DNA of 40,955 bases from JBFIHF01 sp964411125 (GCA_964411125.1 CAYPJU010000058.1:1-40955), one strand, 5' to 3'. Numbered from the stretch's first letter, positions 16,460 through 24,809 are shown. Numbers and translations: made by a program. The notes: generated from the sequence alone by a model not told the origin.

Positions 16460-17371
16460 ATGAACAAGCCAATCATTGCAGTATTTGGTGCAACCGGAGC
16501 TCAGGGCGGATCGGTCGTCGCCCATCTCGTCGAGAGTGGCCGATTCCGGGTGCGAGCTCTCACGCGGCGCCCTGACGACTACGCGGGTCCCGCCGACGAG
16601 GTAGCTTTCGCAGATTTCGAACAGGAGAGTAGTCTCGGCGAAGCGATGAAGGGAGCCGAGGGAGTGTTCCTCGTCACCGACTTCTGGCAAGCCGGAACCC
16701 GGGAGTCGTCGCAAGCGCGCGCTGCGATCGTGGCGGCGAAAACCGCGGGTGTGCGACACCTGGTCTGGTCGTCCCTGCCCAACGTCGAAGAGATCACGGA
16801 CGGCGCCTGGGAAGTCCCGCATTTCACGGGGAAGGCGCGCGTCGACTCCTTCCTTCGAGACGCCGGAATTCCGGTGGTGACGGTGGTTCAACCCCCTTTC
16901 TACTTCGAGAACCTGCTGACGATGATGGGGCCGCAGCCGATGCAGGATGAAGGCCGCGGGTGGACCCTCCCGCTCGATCCCGAGGCGTCGGTGATCCACA
17001 TGGGGTCCGTGGCGGACATGGGGAAGCTGGTCGCCGGGGTCTTCGCCAACCCCGAGGAGAGCAACGGTGAGACCCTGTCTATGGCGGCGGGGCGATACAG
17101 TTTCGCAGACGTGGTCCGCGAGTACTCCGCCGCGTCGGGGGAGGAGCTCGGGTACCAGCAGGTGCCTCAGGAGGTGTACGCGACGTTCTACCCTCAGGCC
17201 GGAGAGCTCGGTCAGATGTTCGGGTACTTCGCCGACCACACCTACATGGGGCCGGACAGCGAAGGGCGCGTCGAGCGGGCGAAGGAGCTTGCAACCGGTC
17301 CTTTCACGTCGCTCTCCGAATTCCTACGAGCGAACGTTCCCCGAAAGACGGCAGAGGGGGGAGAGCCATGA
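16460..17371 (+). CDS. NmrA-like NAD(P)-binding protein (atypical short-chain dehydrogenase)
   Basis: 303 residues. GGGAGG six bases before the ATG is a strong ribosome site. The N-terminal Rossmann fold has the family's dinucleotide loop GATGAQGGSV (10-19), followed by a basic strand end (RALTRRPDD) suggesting NADP(H) preference. Mid-protein HLVWSSLPNVEE replaces the active-site YxxxK of classical dehydrogenases, as in NmrA/HSCARG redox sensors, so it may act as a nucleotide-state sensor or a quinone/isoflavone-type reductase. Regulated probably by the divergent LysR protein. Its stop overlaps the start of the VOC gene by four bases (ATGA), implying translational coupling. Confidence 0.85.
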   Translation: MNKPIIAVFGATGAQGGSVVAHLVESGRFRVRALTRRPDDYAGPADEVAFADFEQESSLGEAMKGAEGVFLVTDFWQAGTRESSQARAAIVAAKTAGVRHLVWSSLPNVEEITDGAWEVPHFTGKARVDSFLRDAGIPVVTVVQPPFYFENLLTMMGPQPMQDEGRGWTLPLDPEASVIHMGSVADMGKLVAGVFANPEESNGETLSMAAGRYSFADVVREYSAASGEELGYQQVPQEVYATFYPQAGELGQMFGYFADHTYMGPDSEGRVERAKELATGPFTSLSEFLRANVPRKTAEGGEP

Positions 17372-17760
17372 AACCGAGGCTCGACCATCTGATCGTGTGG
17401 TCTTCGGACCCTCGCGCCGCGGCGACTTTCCTGGCGGACCTGCTGGGTCTGGATCCGCCCACGACATTCGCACACTTCACCGTCGTGGAGGCGGGCAACG
17501 GAACGTCGATCGATTTCGCGAGGGGCGAGCCCAACAGGCTCCACCTCGCCTTTCTGGTGACGGAGCGCGAGTTCGACGAGATCTACGGACGGATTCGTGA
17601 GCGCGACATCGCCTACTGGGCCGACCCGCGCCGCTCGAAGCCCGACGAGATCAACCACGGTGATGGCGGCCGCGGGCTCTACTTCGGCGACCCGTACAGC
17701 AAGGTCGGCTGGGAGATACTCACCCGCCCCTACGGCTCCGGCCCGCTGAGCGCCGGCTGA
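17368..17760 (+). CDS. VOC-superfamily (glyoxalase/bleomycin-resistance fold) protein
   Basis: 130 residues, one complete VOC unit of two beta-alpha-beta-beta-beta modules. It opens with LDHLIVWSSDPRAAATFLADLLGL, the usual metal-His position (His7) and first helix; the later strand GRGLYFGDPYSKVGWEILTRPY carries the terminal metal Glu (in GWEIL). The second-module His is not obvious, though HLAFLV (His at about 59) is a candidate. Members are metal-dependent lyases, isomerases or dioxygenases, or binding proteins. It is translationally coupled to the NmrA-like gene (4-base overlap), so both should act in one pathway. A perfect 8-bp hairpin follows the stop. Confidence 0.8.
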   Translation: MKPRLDHLIVWSSDPRAAATFLADLLGLDPPTTFAHFTVVEAGNGTSIDFARGEPNRLHLAFLVTEREFDEIYGRIRERDIAYWADPRRSKPDEINHGDGGRGLYFGDPYSKVGWEILTRPYGSGPLSAG

Positions 17761-17772
17761 CTCCCAACCGCC

Positions 17773-17792
17773 CGCCTCTTCGGAAAGAGGCG
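17773..17792 (+). terminator. Hairpin after the NmrA-VOC operon
   Basis: CGCCTCTT-CGGA-AAGAGGCG is a perfect 8-bp stem with a tetraloop, 13 bases after the VOC stop codon. No T-tract follows (AAATCC), so it may protect the 3' end or act with another terminator. The rest of the 17793-17978 gap contains nothing recognised. Confidence 0.6.
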
Positions 17793-17978
17793 AAATCCAA
17801 AAATGTGTCACGAGGTTCATGAGGACGTCGGCGCAGAGCGCCCGGGCGTCCGCCGTGACCCTTTCTCGCGCAGAACGTCGCCCGGGAATGCGATAGACGA
17901 CGCGCCAGGTGTTTCGGGTATACCACTGCGTGTGGATCGTGGCTTGAAGGCGAGCCGCCCGACACGAAGCGACAAACC

Positions 17979-19364
17979 ATGAGACGACCTCTACTTTCAA
18001 TCGTGTGCGCCCTCCTCTCGACCACCGCGTGCGCGGTGAGCCCACGAAGCGTCACCCGGCAGCCTTCCGTTCCACCCGAGGCTACAACGGGTCCACGGGA
18101 CCTACGGATCGCGGCGGAGTGGGTGGGTGAGGACCTTTCCGTGGCGGTCGAGGTCGAAGGGGACGCCGACGGAGTGACGCACTTCCACGTACCTCGCCTC
18201 GCTCGCGATCTGGAGTTGGTCACCAGGGACGCGTCCTTCGTACCGGTACGAGGTGGAGGGGACCAGATGGCGGTCGCACACGGTCCGGGTCAAACGATCG
18301 AACTTCGTTATCGAGTCGTACTTCCCGGCACGCTGGAAAGTCCGACGATCGTCCACGGCGAGGACCTTTGGTTTCTCCCGTGGGAGACGCAGTGGCGACC
18401 AACGTCCGCTACCTTCGACCTCCAAGAACTCGAGCGTCGACCGGGGTTGCACTCGATAGGTGCCGAGACGGTCCAGACGATCGTGCCAAAACTTCGCCGC
18501 ACCCTGCACGTCTTCGGAACCCACGCCGACCGAGAAACAGAAGTCGCCGGCTGTCGCCTTCGCGTGTGGGCGGCGCCGGGTGCCGATGTCGATGTCGACC
18601 AGGCGATCCTCGACGGGCAGAAAGCGCTGCGAGCATTGGATGAATACTGGGGGGGTGGTTTGCCCACTTCGTATCTCGTGGTCTTTTCGGATGGGCGTCG
18701 ACGTGAGGCTGTGGGTGTAGGGAACAGCGGGATCGCTCGTTTTCAGGCTTCGCTGATTTCCGACGAATCGAGGCATCCCTCCGGGGACGAGTTCGGAATG
18801 ACCGAGGTCATGACCCACGAGGTGACCCATCACTTTTTGCCGTGGCCGTCGGTTGCGGAACAACGGTGGTTTGCCGAAGGCGTCACCGACTACGTGGGAC
18901 ATGTGGTCGGGATCCGTGCGGGAATTCTCCCCCTGTCCACCTACGAAGGGGCGTTCGGCTACGCCGCCTGGCTTCACGAAGAATTGCGTGGCGCGACCGC
19001 TTCGGAAGACGCGGAGGCGTACGAGCGCGCCACCGGCTTCCTCCTGGCCCACTCGTGGGCGAGCCGTCACGGCCACGGGGCGGTGAGAGATTGGCTGGTC
19101 GACGCGCGACGGAAACGGGCCGATGTCGCGGAGCTGGTGGTCGGTTTGAAGACGACACTCTCGGCAGGGGCGATCGATGAACTCGATCGTTCTGTCCAAA
19201 GGAGCCAACGACTCTCTTTCGAGAACACCCGCTGCCTCCAGTACGGGCGCGAGAGGTTCACGAGCGCTTCGGGCGCCGAGAGCGACCACGTCACCCTACA
19301 AATTCGACGGGCAGACCAAGACTGCCCATTTCTGCAGGGATTCGGGCGCCCCTGGGTCGACTGA
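17979..19364 (+). CDS. Lipoprotein with gluzincin-type metallopeptidase domain (M1/M61-like)
   Basis: 461 residues. Lipobox STTAC (Cys18). An N-terminal beta domain (40-190) includes LRYRVVLPG and VHGEDLWFLPWETQW. The peptidase core has the zinc motif H280-E-V-T-H284 within MTHEVTHHFLPW and a third ligand Glu300 in QRWFAEGVTDYVG, the W-x-x-E-G-x-x-x-Y pattern of M1/M61 peptidases. Spacing between the second His and Glu is 15 residues, shorter than the 18 typical of M1/M61. Expected to be a zinc peptidase acting outside the inner membrane. Only weak ribosome site. Alternative: a non-hydrolytic relative, but both His and the Glu are intact. Confidence 0.75.
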   Translation: MRRPLLSIVCALLSTTACAVSPRSVTRQPSVPPEATTGPRDLRIAAEWVGEDLSVAVEVEGDADGVTHFHVPRLARDLELVTRDASFVPVRGGGDQMAVAHGPGQTIELRYRVVLPGTLESPTIVHGEDLWFLPWETQWRPTSATFDLQELERRPGLHSIGAETVQTIVPKLRRTLHVFGTHADRETEVAGCRLRVWAAPGADVDVDQAILDGQKALRALDEYWGGGLPTSYLVVFSDGRRREAVGVGNSGIARFQASLISDESRHPSGDEFGMTEVMTHEVTHHFLPWPSVAEQRWFAEGVTDYVGHVVGIRAGILPLSTYEGAFGYAAWLHEELRGATASEDAEAYERATGFLLAHSWASRHGHGAVRDWLVDARRKRADVAELVVGLKTTLSAGAIDELDRSVQRSQRLSFENTRCLQYGRERFTSASGAESDHVTLQIRRADQDCPFLQGFGRPWVD

Positions 19365-19461
19365 AGCCCGGGTCGCCCGGCTGAATGCCTCCTTCCCTTG
19401 CGCTTTGGACGGTCGTCGGGAGCGCGAACCGCGAGCCCGCTGCGCGCGAACTTCCGGGCCG

Positions 19462-20838
19462 TCAGCTCGTCGACGCCACCGTCGGTGCCGGCACATCGGA
19501 GGCATCGTTGCGAAGCGGGGACGGGGCGCCACACCAGGCGATGTAGTCTGCGCAGCGGGCGTCGAGCTCGCCGCGATCGATGCCGAGCTCCTCGAGCGAG
19601 CGGTTGACCAGATACTCGGTGCGGACGCGCGGCGCGTGCTCGGTGGGGACCTCGGGAGGAACTTCGGTGTCGAAGCACTCCCGGTACATCCGCTTCAACG
19701 CGCCTTCGAGGTCGTCGCGGTACTCCGAGAATGGAATGACGCACCTGCGTGCCTGGCCAGCGCGGCGGTACCACTGCATCTCGAGGTCGCAGTAGGCAAT
19801 CTCCGTCCCGATGGCGAGCTCCGCCATCCAGGCCCAGGGTGCGGGCGGCAGCGCAGGATCGAACGCCGACGCTCGAAGGTAGTTGACGTGGCTGCGAATG
19901 CGGGCCGCCGGCTCGCGAACGATGGCGACGAAGGACGCGTCGGGGTAGCGCGCCTCCAACACGTCGGCTGCCGCCAGGAAGTGCCCTTTGATGAAGAAGC
20001 GGCGGCTCGAGTCATCGATCAGCAGCTTCCGGGCCATTCGATCCACGATCGCGGGAAAGTCTTCGCGCCAGAGCTTCTGGTTGGTCGGTCCGACCTCGGC
20101 GAAGGTGAAGTCTTCGATGGCCGGCCCGGGCCCGAACAACGGCGAGAGATTGTTGAGCCGGCCGATGTAGACCGGGATCTCGAAGGTGTCGATCGCGAAC
20201 GGATCGAACTCGTGGCGCTGCAGCCACTCCGGAGGAAGGTTGGCGGTCATGGCGTCGCGCACCTTCTCCTTCTTCACGACGCGCCCCAGGGTCATCGCCG
20301 CCAGACGCCACAGCCACCGGAACGGGAAGAGCCCCTGAAGGAAGCTGGGCGCGACGAGGTTCGGGTCCTCTTCCAGGTAGTGCGCGAACTGAGTGCTGCC
20401 ACTTCGGGCCGCGCTCAGCTCGAACAGCGGACGTTCGACCTTCACGCCGTCGAGTTTTCGCCCGTACAGGAGCTCGTCCAGGTACCACGCCACCCCCCAC
20501 AGCGGCATCGTCGCAGCCTTGCGCAGGACGCTCACCGTCAGCCATACGCGGTGGGCCACCCCTAGCCCCGGCGGAGGCGGGCGAACGGTCCAGGCGAGCC
20601 GCAGGTATCGGGTGATCTGGCTCCCGCGGGGCACGTTGGGTGCACGCCCGTAGACGATCCGGCCGAGCCCGTAGACCGGCCAGAGGGGAAGAAGGAGAGC
20701 GGCGAGCAGAAGGACGAAGACGAGGCGGAAGGGGGCCAGCAGCAGAACTACCGCCGGCGGCGCACCGCGCTTCGATTCCCCCTCCGTGCTCTCCACGACG
20801 GACCCGCGCTCGAAAATGGCGGAAATCTTCCCGGGCAT
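19462..20838 (-). CDS. Membrane-anchored sulfotransferase-family protein
   Basis: 458 residues; GAGGT six bases before the ATG. One N-terminal membrane segment (about 28-57, VLLLAPFRLVFVLLLAALLL) precedes a cytosolic-type sulfotransferase domain. The PAPS 5'-phosphosulfate loop is SAARSGSTQFAHYL (142-155) and the 3'-phosphate segment is VREPAARIRSHVNY (307-320); FIKGHFLAA and RFFIKG fit strand positions in the Sulfotransfer_3 family. Candidate acceptors are lipids, sterols or polysaccharides at the membrane. No sulfate-activation genes are near, so PAPS would be supplied from elsewhere. Convergent with the metalloprotease gene. Confidence 0.75.
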   Translation of the reverse strand: MPGKISAIFERGSVVESTEGESKRGAPPAVVLLLAPFRLVFVLLLAALLLPLWPVYGLGRIVYGRAPNVPRGSQITRYLRLAWTVRPPPPGLGVAHRVWLTVSVLRKAATMPLWGVAWYLDELLYGRKLDGVKVERPLFELSAARSGSTQFAHYLEEDPNLVAPSFLQGLFPFRWLWRLAAMTLGRVVKKEKVRDAMTANLPPEWLQRHEFDPFAIDTFEIPVYIGRLNNLSPLFGPGPAIEDFTFAEVGPTNQKLWREDFPAIVDRMARKLLIDDSSRRFFIKGHFLAAADVLEARYPDASFVAIVREPAARIRSHVNYLRASAFDPALPPAPWAWMAELAIGTEIAYCDLEMQWYRRAGQARRCVIPFSEYRDDLEGALKRMYRECFDTEVPPEVPTEHAPRVRTEYLVNRSLEELGIDRGELDARCADYIAWCGAPSPLRNDASDVPAPTVASTS

Positions 20839-20935
20839 CGGCGACCTCGCTCTCTCGCCTCTGGCGGCAATCTAGACGAATTCGTCCAGTATTGGGCCAT
20901 ACTTCCGGGATTTCAATCGGGGCGAGAGGGACGGC

Positions 20936-21961
20936 TCAGGTGACCGTGATCCGAGTCCGGGCGGTCCCTACGATGTCGCCGGTGACCCAGTGCAGGTACT
21001 CGACCGTCACGTCGTAGACACCGGCCTGGGTCGGTTTGAAGATGAAGTCGTAGCGCTCCGCTGTCCCGGCCGTGAGCTCGGTGACCTGGATCGGATTGGG
21101 CAACGGTCTACCGTCCGAGGCGATCACGGTCGCCGTCAACCCGCCGAAATCGATCCGCTGCGGCAGATATGCGGCCTGAATGTAGCGGGCGAGGAGCGTC
21201 TCCCCGACCTGCATCTCGGCGGCAATTCCGTTCGCCGTCAGCGCCGACTGTGCGCCGTCGACCCCGGTGATCACGAAGTAGTCCGGGTTGAGGTCGTTGA
21301 GGCCGACATCTTCCCCGCAGATACCTGCATCCCAGCTCAGCCCGCGCCACGACGAGTCGATCTCGTCGCACGCCCAGATCACTTCGTGATCGTAGCTGGG
21401 CCCACCGGCGAACGCCCGGCGGGTACCGGGCGGGTCGTTGGGGTCGGGCACGGGATCGATGATCAGGGCGCCGTACATGCCCATCTCGAAGTGCAGGACC
21501 GTGTTCACGTGGCAGTGATAGAAATACGTCCCGGCCTGCGAGGCTCGCCACTGGTACGTGTAGTTGTCGTCGACGTCGAAGGACAGGTGCCCGACTCCGT
21601 CGTTGTGCGTACTAGGTTCGATCCCGTGATGGTGGATGGTGTGAAAGCGCCGCACCGAGAGTTCGGTGTGCACGATCTGCCCTTCAGTCACGCGGATCGT
21701 CGGAGACGGCCAGCCTCGGTTGCTGCTGGAGTCTCCTCCCCAGCTCGAGCCTCCGCCCCAGCTCGAGTCCCGGCTCTCAAAACGCCAGATGTCGATCTCC
21801 GCCCCGTCATCCATCGTGATCGAGTGCCGCATGTCGGCCTCGAGTTTGAACGAGATGTCAGGGCTCACCATCCCCGGTGTGGACGGTGAGGCGCCGTAAA
21901 TGAAGCATCCGTCACGGCTATGGTCGTGGGTGTCATTGCTGCTGTCGTTGTTCCAGCCCAT
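20936..21961 (-). CDS. Multicopper oxidase-type subunit with HCH type-1 motif, no export signal
   Basis: 341 residues. GGAG seven bases before the ATG. Cupredoxin modules carry H110-H-H112-G (in FHTIHHHG) and H149-C150-H151 followed by H157 and M162 (in YHCHVNTVLHFEMGM), the ligands expected for a type-1 copper plus part of a trinuclear site; the loop between HCH and the next His is longer (5 residues) than canonical (3). There is a Ser/Gly/Trp-rich stretch at 65-85 (SSWGGGSSWGGDSSS). No signal peptide or Tat motif: the N-terminus is polar (MGWNNDSSNDTHDHSRD). It starts 15 bases after the Tat-signal partner gene, so it may be exported as a passenger with that protein. Confidence 0.75.
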   Translation of the reverse strand: MGWNNDSSNDTHDHSRDGCFIYGASPSTPGMVSPDISFKLEADMRHSITMDDGAEIDIWRFESRDSSWGGGSSWGGDSSSNRGWPSPTIRVTEGQIVHTELSVRRFHTIHHHGIEPSTHNDGVGHLSFDVDDNYTYQWRASQAGTYFYHCHVNTVLHFEMGMYGALIIDPVPDPNDPPGTRRAFAGGPSYDHEVIWACDEIDSSWRGLSWDAGICGEDVGLNDLNPDYFVITGVDGAQSALTANGIAAEMQVGETLLARYIQAAYLPQRIDFGGLTATVIASDGRPLPNPIQVTELTAGTAERYDFIFKPTQAGVYDVTVEYLHWVTGDIVGTARTRITVT

Positions 21962-21976
21962 GTCTCTACTCCTCTC

Positions 21977-22990
21977 TCACTCGAACATGATGTCGGTCAT
22001 CGCACCGAACAGATAGTTGCCTCCGCCAGCCGTCTGCGTCTGCTCGTCGTGCAGATGCATCGGATACATTCCCGTAGTCACGGGGGGGAATGCATCGGGC
22101 GGCGGTTCGAACGGATAGATCACGTCCATCGCTCCGAGATTGTTCTCCAGGAAGATGGAATCCTTCTTCCAGACATCGGGGCGCTGCTGGCCGTTTCGGG
22201 TCAGCCATTCGACGTGATTTCCGTGCCAGTGGAGAGAGTGACAACACAACCCGGCGTTGAAGATCCGAATCAACGCGCGGTCGCCGATGCTCCCCCGAAC
22301 CTTGGTGTCCGGGTTCGCCATCGAATCGATGTTCGGGTCACCGTGTTCGGGGTGGCCGGGCGGCCGGCTGGTGCGGCCGTTGATGGTGAAGTAGCGGGGG
22401 ATGAAATCGGTGGTCGGTGTGTTCCCCAGCCGCAGCTCTTCGTGCCATACGGGATCGACGTCGTTGAAGATCCAGACGTACTGCTGCACGAAGGACGGGC
22501 TGCCGGCGTAGAGCTCCGTGGTGCTCCCCAGGGGCATCACGGCCAACGCGCCGTGCAGACCGAGCAGACGATTGTAGGGCGCATTCTGCCCATCGTAGAA
22601 CAGGTACGAGCCGGCCTGGCTCGCGACGAATTCCACGAGTTGTGTCTGGCCCGGGGCGATCGGACCGCTGTCGACGACCCCATCGATGACGAAGCTGTGC
22701 GTCGTCGAGAGGGTGTTGACCACGGTCAGTTGCACCGTATCCCCTTCGCCGACGACGAGGGAGGTGGCCGGCACAGTCAGACTACCCTCGGCGTCACTGA
22801 AGCCTCGAAAATAGACATCGACACCGTCGGGTTGTGTCACGTAGCCGTCGGTAAGGTAGAGCGTCATGCCGACACTCAGGGGCCGCTCGCGGCCACCCCA
22901 GCCGAGGAGGCCAGGCGCGGATCCACACGCGCTGGCCATTGCGCCGGCGAAACCCGCGGCGCTGAGCTTGATGAACGTACGTCTCTTCAT
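21977..22990 (-). CDS. Tat-exported multicopper oxidase-type subunit without type-1 Cys
   Basis: 337 residues from the ATG at 22990, which gives a perfect twin-arginine signal (MKRRTFIKLSAAG) and a lipobox-like MASAC (Cys22); 20 in-frame upstream codons are not needed. Two cupredoxin domains are visible. The first (about 37-155) keeps His98 but lacks a Cys copper site; the second has H254-W-H256-G and H312-L-H314 (in YPMHLHDEQTQT). The position normally occupied by Cys is Leu313, so no type-1 copper can form here. The T-N11 type family pattern MYPMH-x-H-x-E-x-x-Q-T-A is shared by proteobacterial multicopper oxidase-domain proteins. First gene of a two-gene operon; complementary to the following gene. 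Confidence 0.75.
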   Translation of the reverse strand: MKRRTFIKLSAAGFAGAMASACGSAPGLLGWGGRERPLSVGMTLYLTDGYVTQPDGVDVYFRGFSDAEGSLTVPATSLVVGEGDTVQLTVVNTLSTTHSFVIDGVVDSGPIAPGQTQLVEFVASQAGSYLFYDGQNAPYNRLLGLHGALAVMPLGSTTELYAGSPSFVQQYVWIFNDVDPVWHEELRLGNTPTTDFIPRYFTINGRTSRPPGHPEHGDPNIDSMANPDTKVRGSIGDRALIRIFNAGLCCHSLHWHGNHVEWLTRNGQQRPDVWKKDSIFLENNLGAMDVIYPFEPPPDAFPPVTTGMYPMHLHDEQTQTAGGGNYLFGAMTDIMFE

Positions 22991-23055
22991 CTCCGGTTCT
23001 CTCGTTACAGAACGCGGCACCTTCTCCCGCTGCTGGTGAGCGAGATCCACTGCTA

Positions 23056-23096
23056 CTTGCGAATGGTACTGCTTGCGAATGATTTCGGTGGGGGGA
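23056..23096 (-). promoter_or_regulatory. Upstream region of the copper oxidase operon with direct repeat and candidate -10
   Basis: CTTGCGAATG occurs at 23056-23065 and 23072-23081 (16-base period, about one and a half helical turns), and a -10-like TATAGT is on the minus strand near 23088-23093. No good -35 was found. The repeats lie 65-90 bases upstream of the first gene start and may bind a regulator. The rest of 23097-23350 holds no recognised gene. Confidence 0.4.
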
Positions 23097-23354
23097 CTAT
23101 ACCGGACACACGCGTGCCCACGAAGTGAGAATTGGAGCCAAACTCGGGCCGACCAAGATCCCAGTCCGTCGTCCCCAGGTGCCCTGCGCTAATCCCGGGT
23201 CCGGACGGACCCCGCCGACACCGCGGACGTCACCGGCGCAACGTTCACGTACCCGTACCGCTCCCTGGCGGGAATCTCGAGGCAGCCGAAAATGAGCAAT
23301 TCCGCAGACGCTCGATGCGCTGCGCTTCCCATCCCTTCATCCTCGATCGGAAGC

Positions 23355-23386
23355 TTGACTAGAGCTAAAACTAGTGGCAACACTAG
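23355..23386. promoter_or_regulatory. Candidate TetR operator: three ACTAG repeats and a palindrome
   Basis: ACTAG occurs at 23358, 23370 and 23382, an exact 12-base period. The last two are part of the perfect palindrome CTAGTG-GCAA-CACTAG (23371-23386). A -35-like TTGACT sits at 23355-23360. The annotated GTG start at 23374 would fall inside the palindrome, which raises the possibility that the true start is a downstream TTG (23389 or 23413). Confidence 0.55.
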
Positions 23387-24096
23387 CATTGTCGCTTCAA
23401 CACGGTACTCGCTTGAAATCTTTGGACAAAACCCTTTCCCGGCGTGCCCGGCGTGCTCGAGAGACCCGGCGGCGAATGCTCGGCAGCGCGAGAGAGCTCT
23501 TCGTCTCCCAGGGATACCCCGGCACGACGATGCAACAGATCGCCGATGAGGCAGACGTCGCGGTCCAGACGCTCTATTACACGTTTCAAACCAAGGGGAA
23601 GCTGCTCATCGAGGTCGTGAAAGTCGCCGGAGCCGGGGAGGACGACCCGGTTCCCGTACCGCAGCGCGACTGGTTCCAGGAGATGATGGCGTCGACCAAC
23701 GCTCAGCGCATTCTGGCGCTGGTGGTGGAGCACGGGACCGGAATCTACGAGCGGGTCGCCAGCCTCTGGCCCGTGGTCCTCACGGCGCTGTCGGATCCCG
23801 ACGTCGCCGACTACTGGGACGCGGTCGCAGAAGGACGCCAGCGGGCACAGCGCGGATTGATCGCCAGGCTCGCCGAGAAGGGCGCCCTCAAACGCGAGCT
23901 CGCGGTCGAACAAGCGGGCGACCTGATGGTTCTGCTGAGCGGTCACGCCCCCTACCGAGCCCTCGTCGAGGACGCGGACTGGCCCATCGTCGAATACAAA
24001 GCGTGGCTGTTCACCACTCTGCTCGAGCAGCTTCTCGAAAGCCCTTCCATTGACCCCGAAGCCGTCGCCGGACTCTCCTTCGCTGGACTCGTGTGA
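23374..24096 (+). CDS. TetR-family transcriptional regulator
   Basis: 240 residues if translated from the GTG at 23374; start uncertain, see the operator entry. The DNA-binding domain has the classic TetR arrangement: RRRMLGSARELFVSQGYPGT then TTMQQIADEADVAVQTLYYTF (HTH about 52-71), followed by the conserved KGKLL of helix 4. A divergent alpha-helical ligand domain follows. TetR proteins are typically repressors released by small hydrophobic ligands. The membrane protein gene 24 bases downstream is the likely partner; the upstream divergent copper oxidase operon, 383 bases away, is a second possible target. Confidence 0.85.
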   Translation: MATLALSLQHGTRLKSLDKTLSRRARRARETRRRMLGSARELFVSQGYPGTTMQQIADEADVAVQTLYYTFQTKGKLLIEVVKVAGAGEDDPVPVPQRDWFQEMMASTNAQRILALVVEHGTGIYERVASLWPVVLTALSDPDVADYWDAVAEGRQRAQRGLIARLAEKGALKRELAVEQAGDLMVLLSGHAPYRALVEDADWPIVEYKAWLFTTLLEQLLESPSIDPEAVAGLSFAGLV

Positions 24097-24120
24097 CGCC
24101 AACTCCGAGAGGCTGACATC

Positions 24121-24756
24121 GTGAACACCAAGTCTTCCATCCGACGTTTCGCAGGCCGCAGTCTGGTCGCGGCCGGAGTTCTATCGGTCCTGGTCGGGCT
24201 GCTAACGTTGGTCTTCCCGCCCGCCAGTGATCCCGCGCTCTGGGGTTACCCGTTCGACCTCGGTACCCATCAGGTCGTCGCGATCGTGTTGGTGGTCGCA
24301 CACCTGCTCAAAGTTCCCGGGTTCGTCGGACTTTCACGCCTCGACGGAGGGCCGGTGGTGAGGTGGTCGATGTTGGCCGCCGCGCTCGGCTTCGTCGTCG
24401 TCGCGGTCTGCGAGGGAGTTTCGGCGACGCTGTGGGGGACGCCGCTGACTTCACCGGAGGCCATCAACCTCAACAACGGTTACGGTGCGGGCTCGATGCT
24501 CGGCGCGATTCCATCCGTGATCGGCGGCATCGTGATCGGGCGCCGAAAGCTCCTCCCCGGCCCGGGGCGATGGTCAGTCATGCTGTCCGGGGCGTTCATG
24601 ATCGTCGTGGTGACTCCAGCGCTCTTCACGGGACGGGGCCCTCTGGCGTACCTTTCCCTGCTCGTCTGGAGCCTCTTCTTCATCTGGATCGGGCGCACCC
24701 TCGGCAGGGCTTCGGCTGCTGTCGTTCCCGAACCGGTCGGTCGCACGGTGGCGTGA
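24121..24756 (+). CDS. Small polytopic membrane protein, six predicted segments
   Basis: 211 residues from a GTG; GAGAGG lies about eight bases upstream. Hydrophobic segments at about 14-33, 50-71, 82-104, 123-140, 150-169 and 175-191 suggest six transmembrane helices. The spacing FPPASDPALWGYPFDLGTHQ between the first two is a short exposed loop. No transporter family motif was recognised; it is not an MFS, DMT or RND type by inspection. Directly follows the TetR gene (24 bases), so it is probably its regulated partner, perhaps an efflux or envelope-stress protein. Convergent with the HEWGT lipoprotein gene. Confidence 0.55.
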   Translation: MNTKSSIRRFAGRSLVAAGVLSVLVGLLTLVFPPASDPALWGYPFDLGTHQVVAIVLVVAHLLKVPGFVGLSRLDGGPVVRWSMLAAALGFVVVAVCEGVSATLWGTPLTSPEAINLNNGYGAGSMLGAIPSVIGGIVIGRRKLLPGPGRWSVMLSGAFMIVVVTPALFTGRGPLAYLSLLVWSLFFIWIGRTLGRASAAVVPEPVGRTVA

Positions 24757-24809
24757 TGCGGGCCGAAGCCCCGTCCGTGATGGCCCAGCGAGCGCAGCGG
24801 AGCGAGCCC

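Noticed and set aside
17242..18045. 267-residue minus-strand frame across the VOC gene end and the gap before the metalloprotease
   Set aside because: A segment looked protein-like, but no start signal or family pattern was found and most of it is antisense to the VOC gene.
19177..20565. 462-residue plus-strand frame opposite the sulfotransferase
   Set aside because: The minus strand has both PAPS-binding motifs and a ribosome site.
24757..24809. GC-rich GCGAGCGCAGCGGAGCGAGC as a terminator
   Set aside because: Imperfect symmetry and no T-tract; it is a common composition pattern between genes in such genomes.
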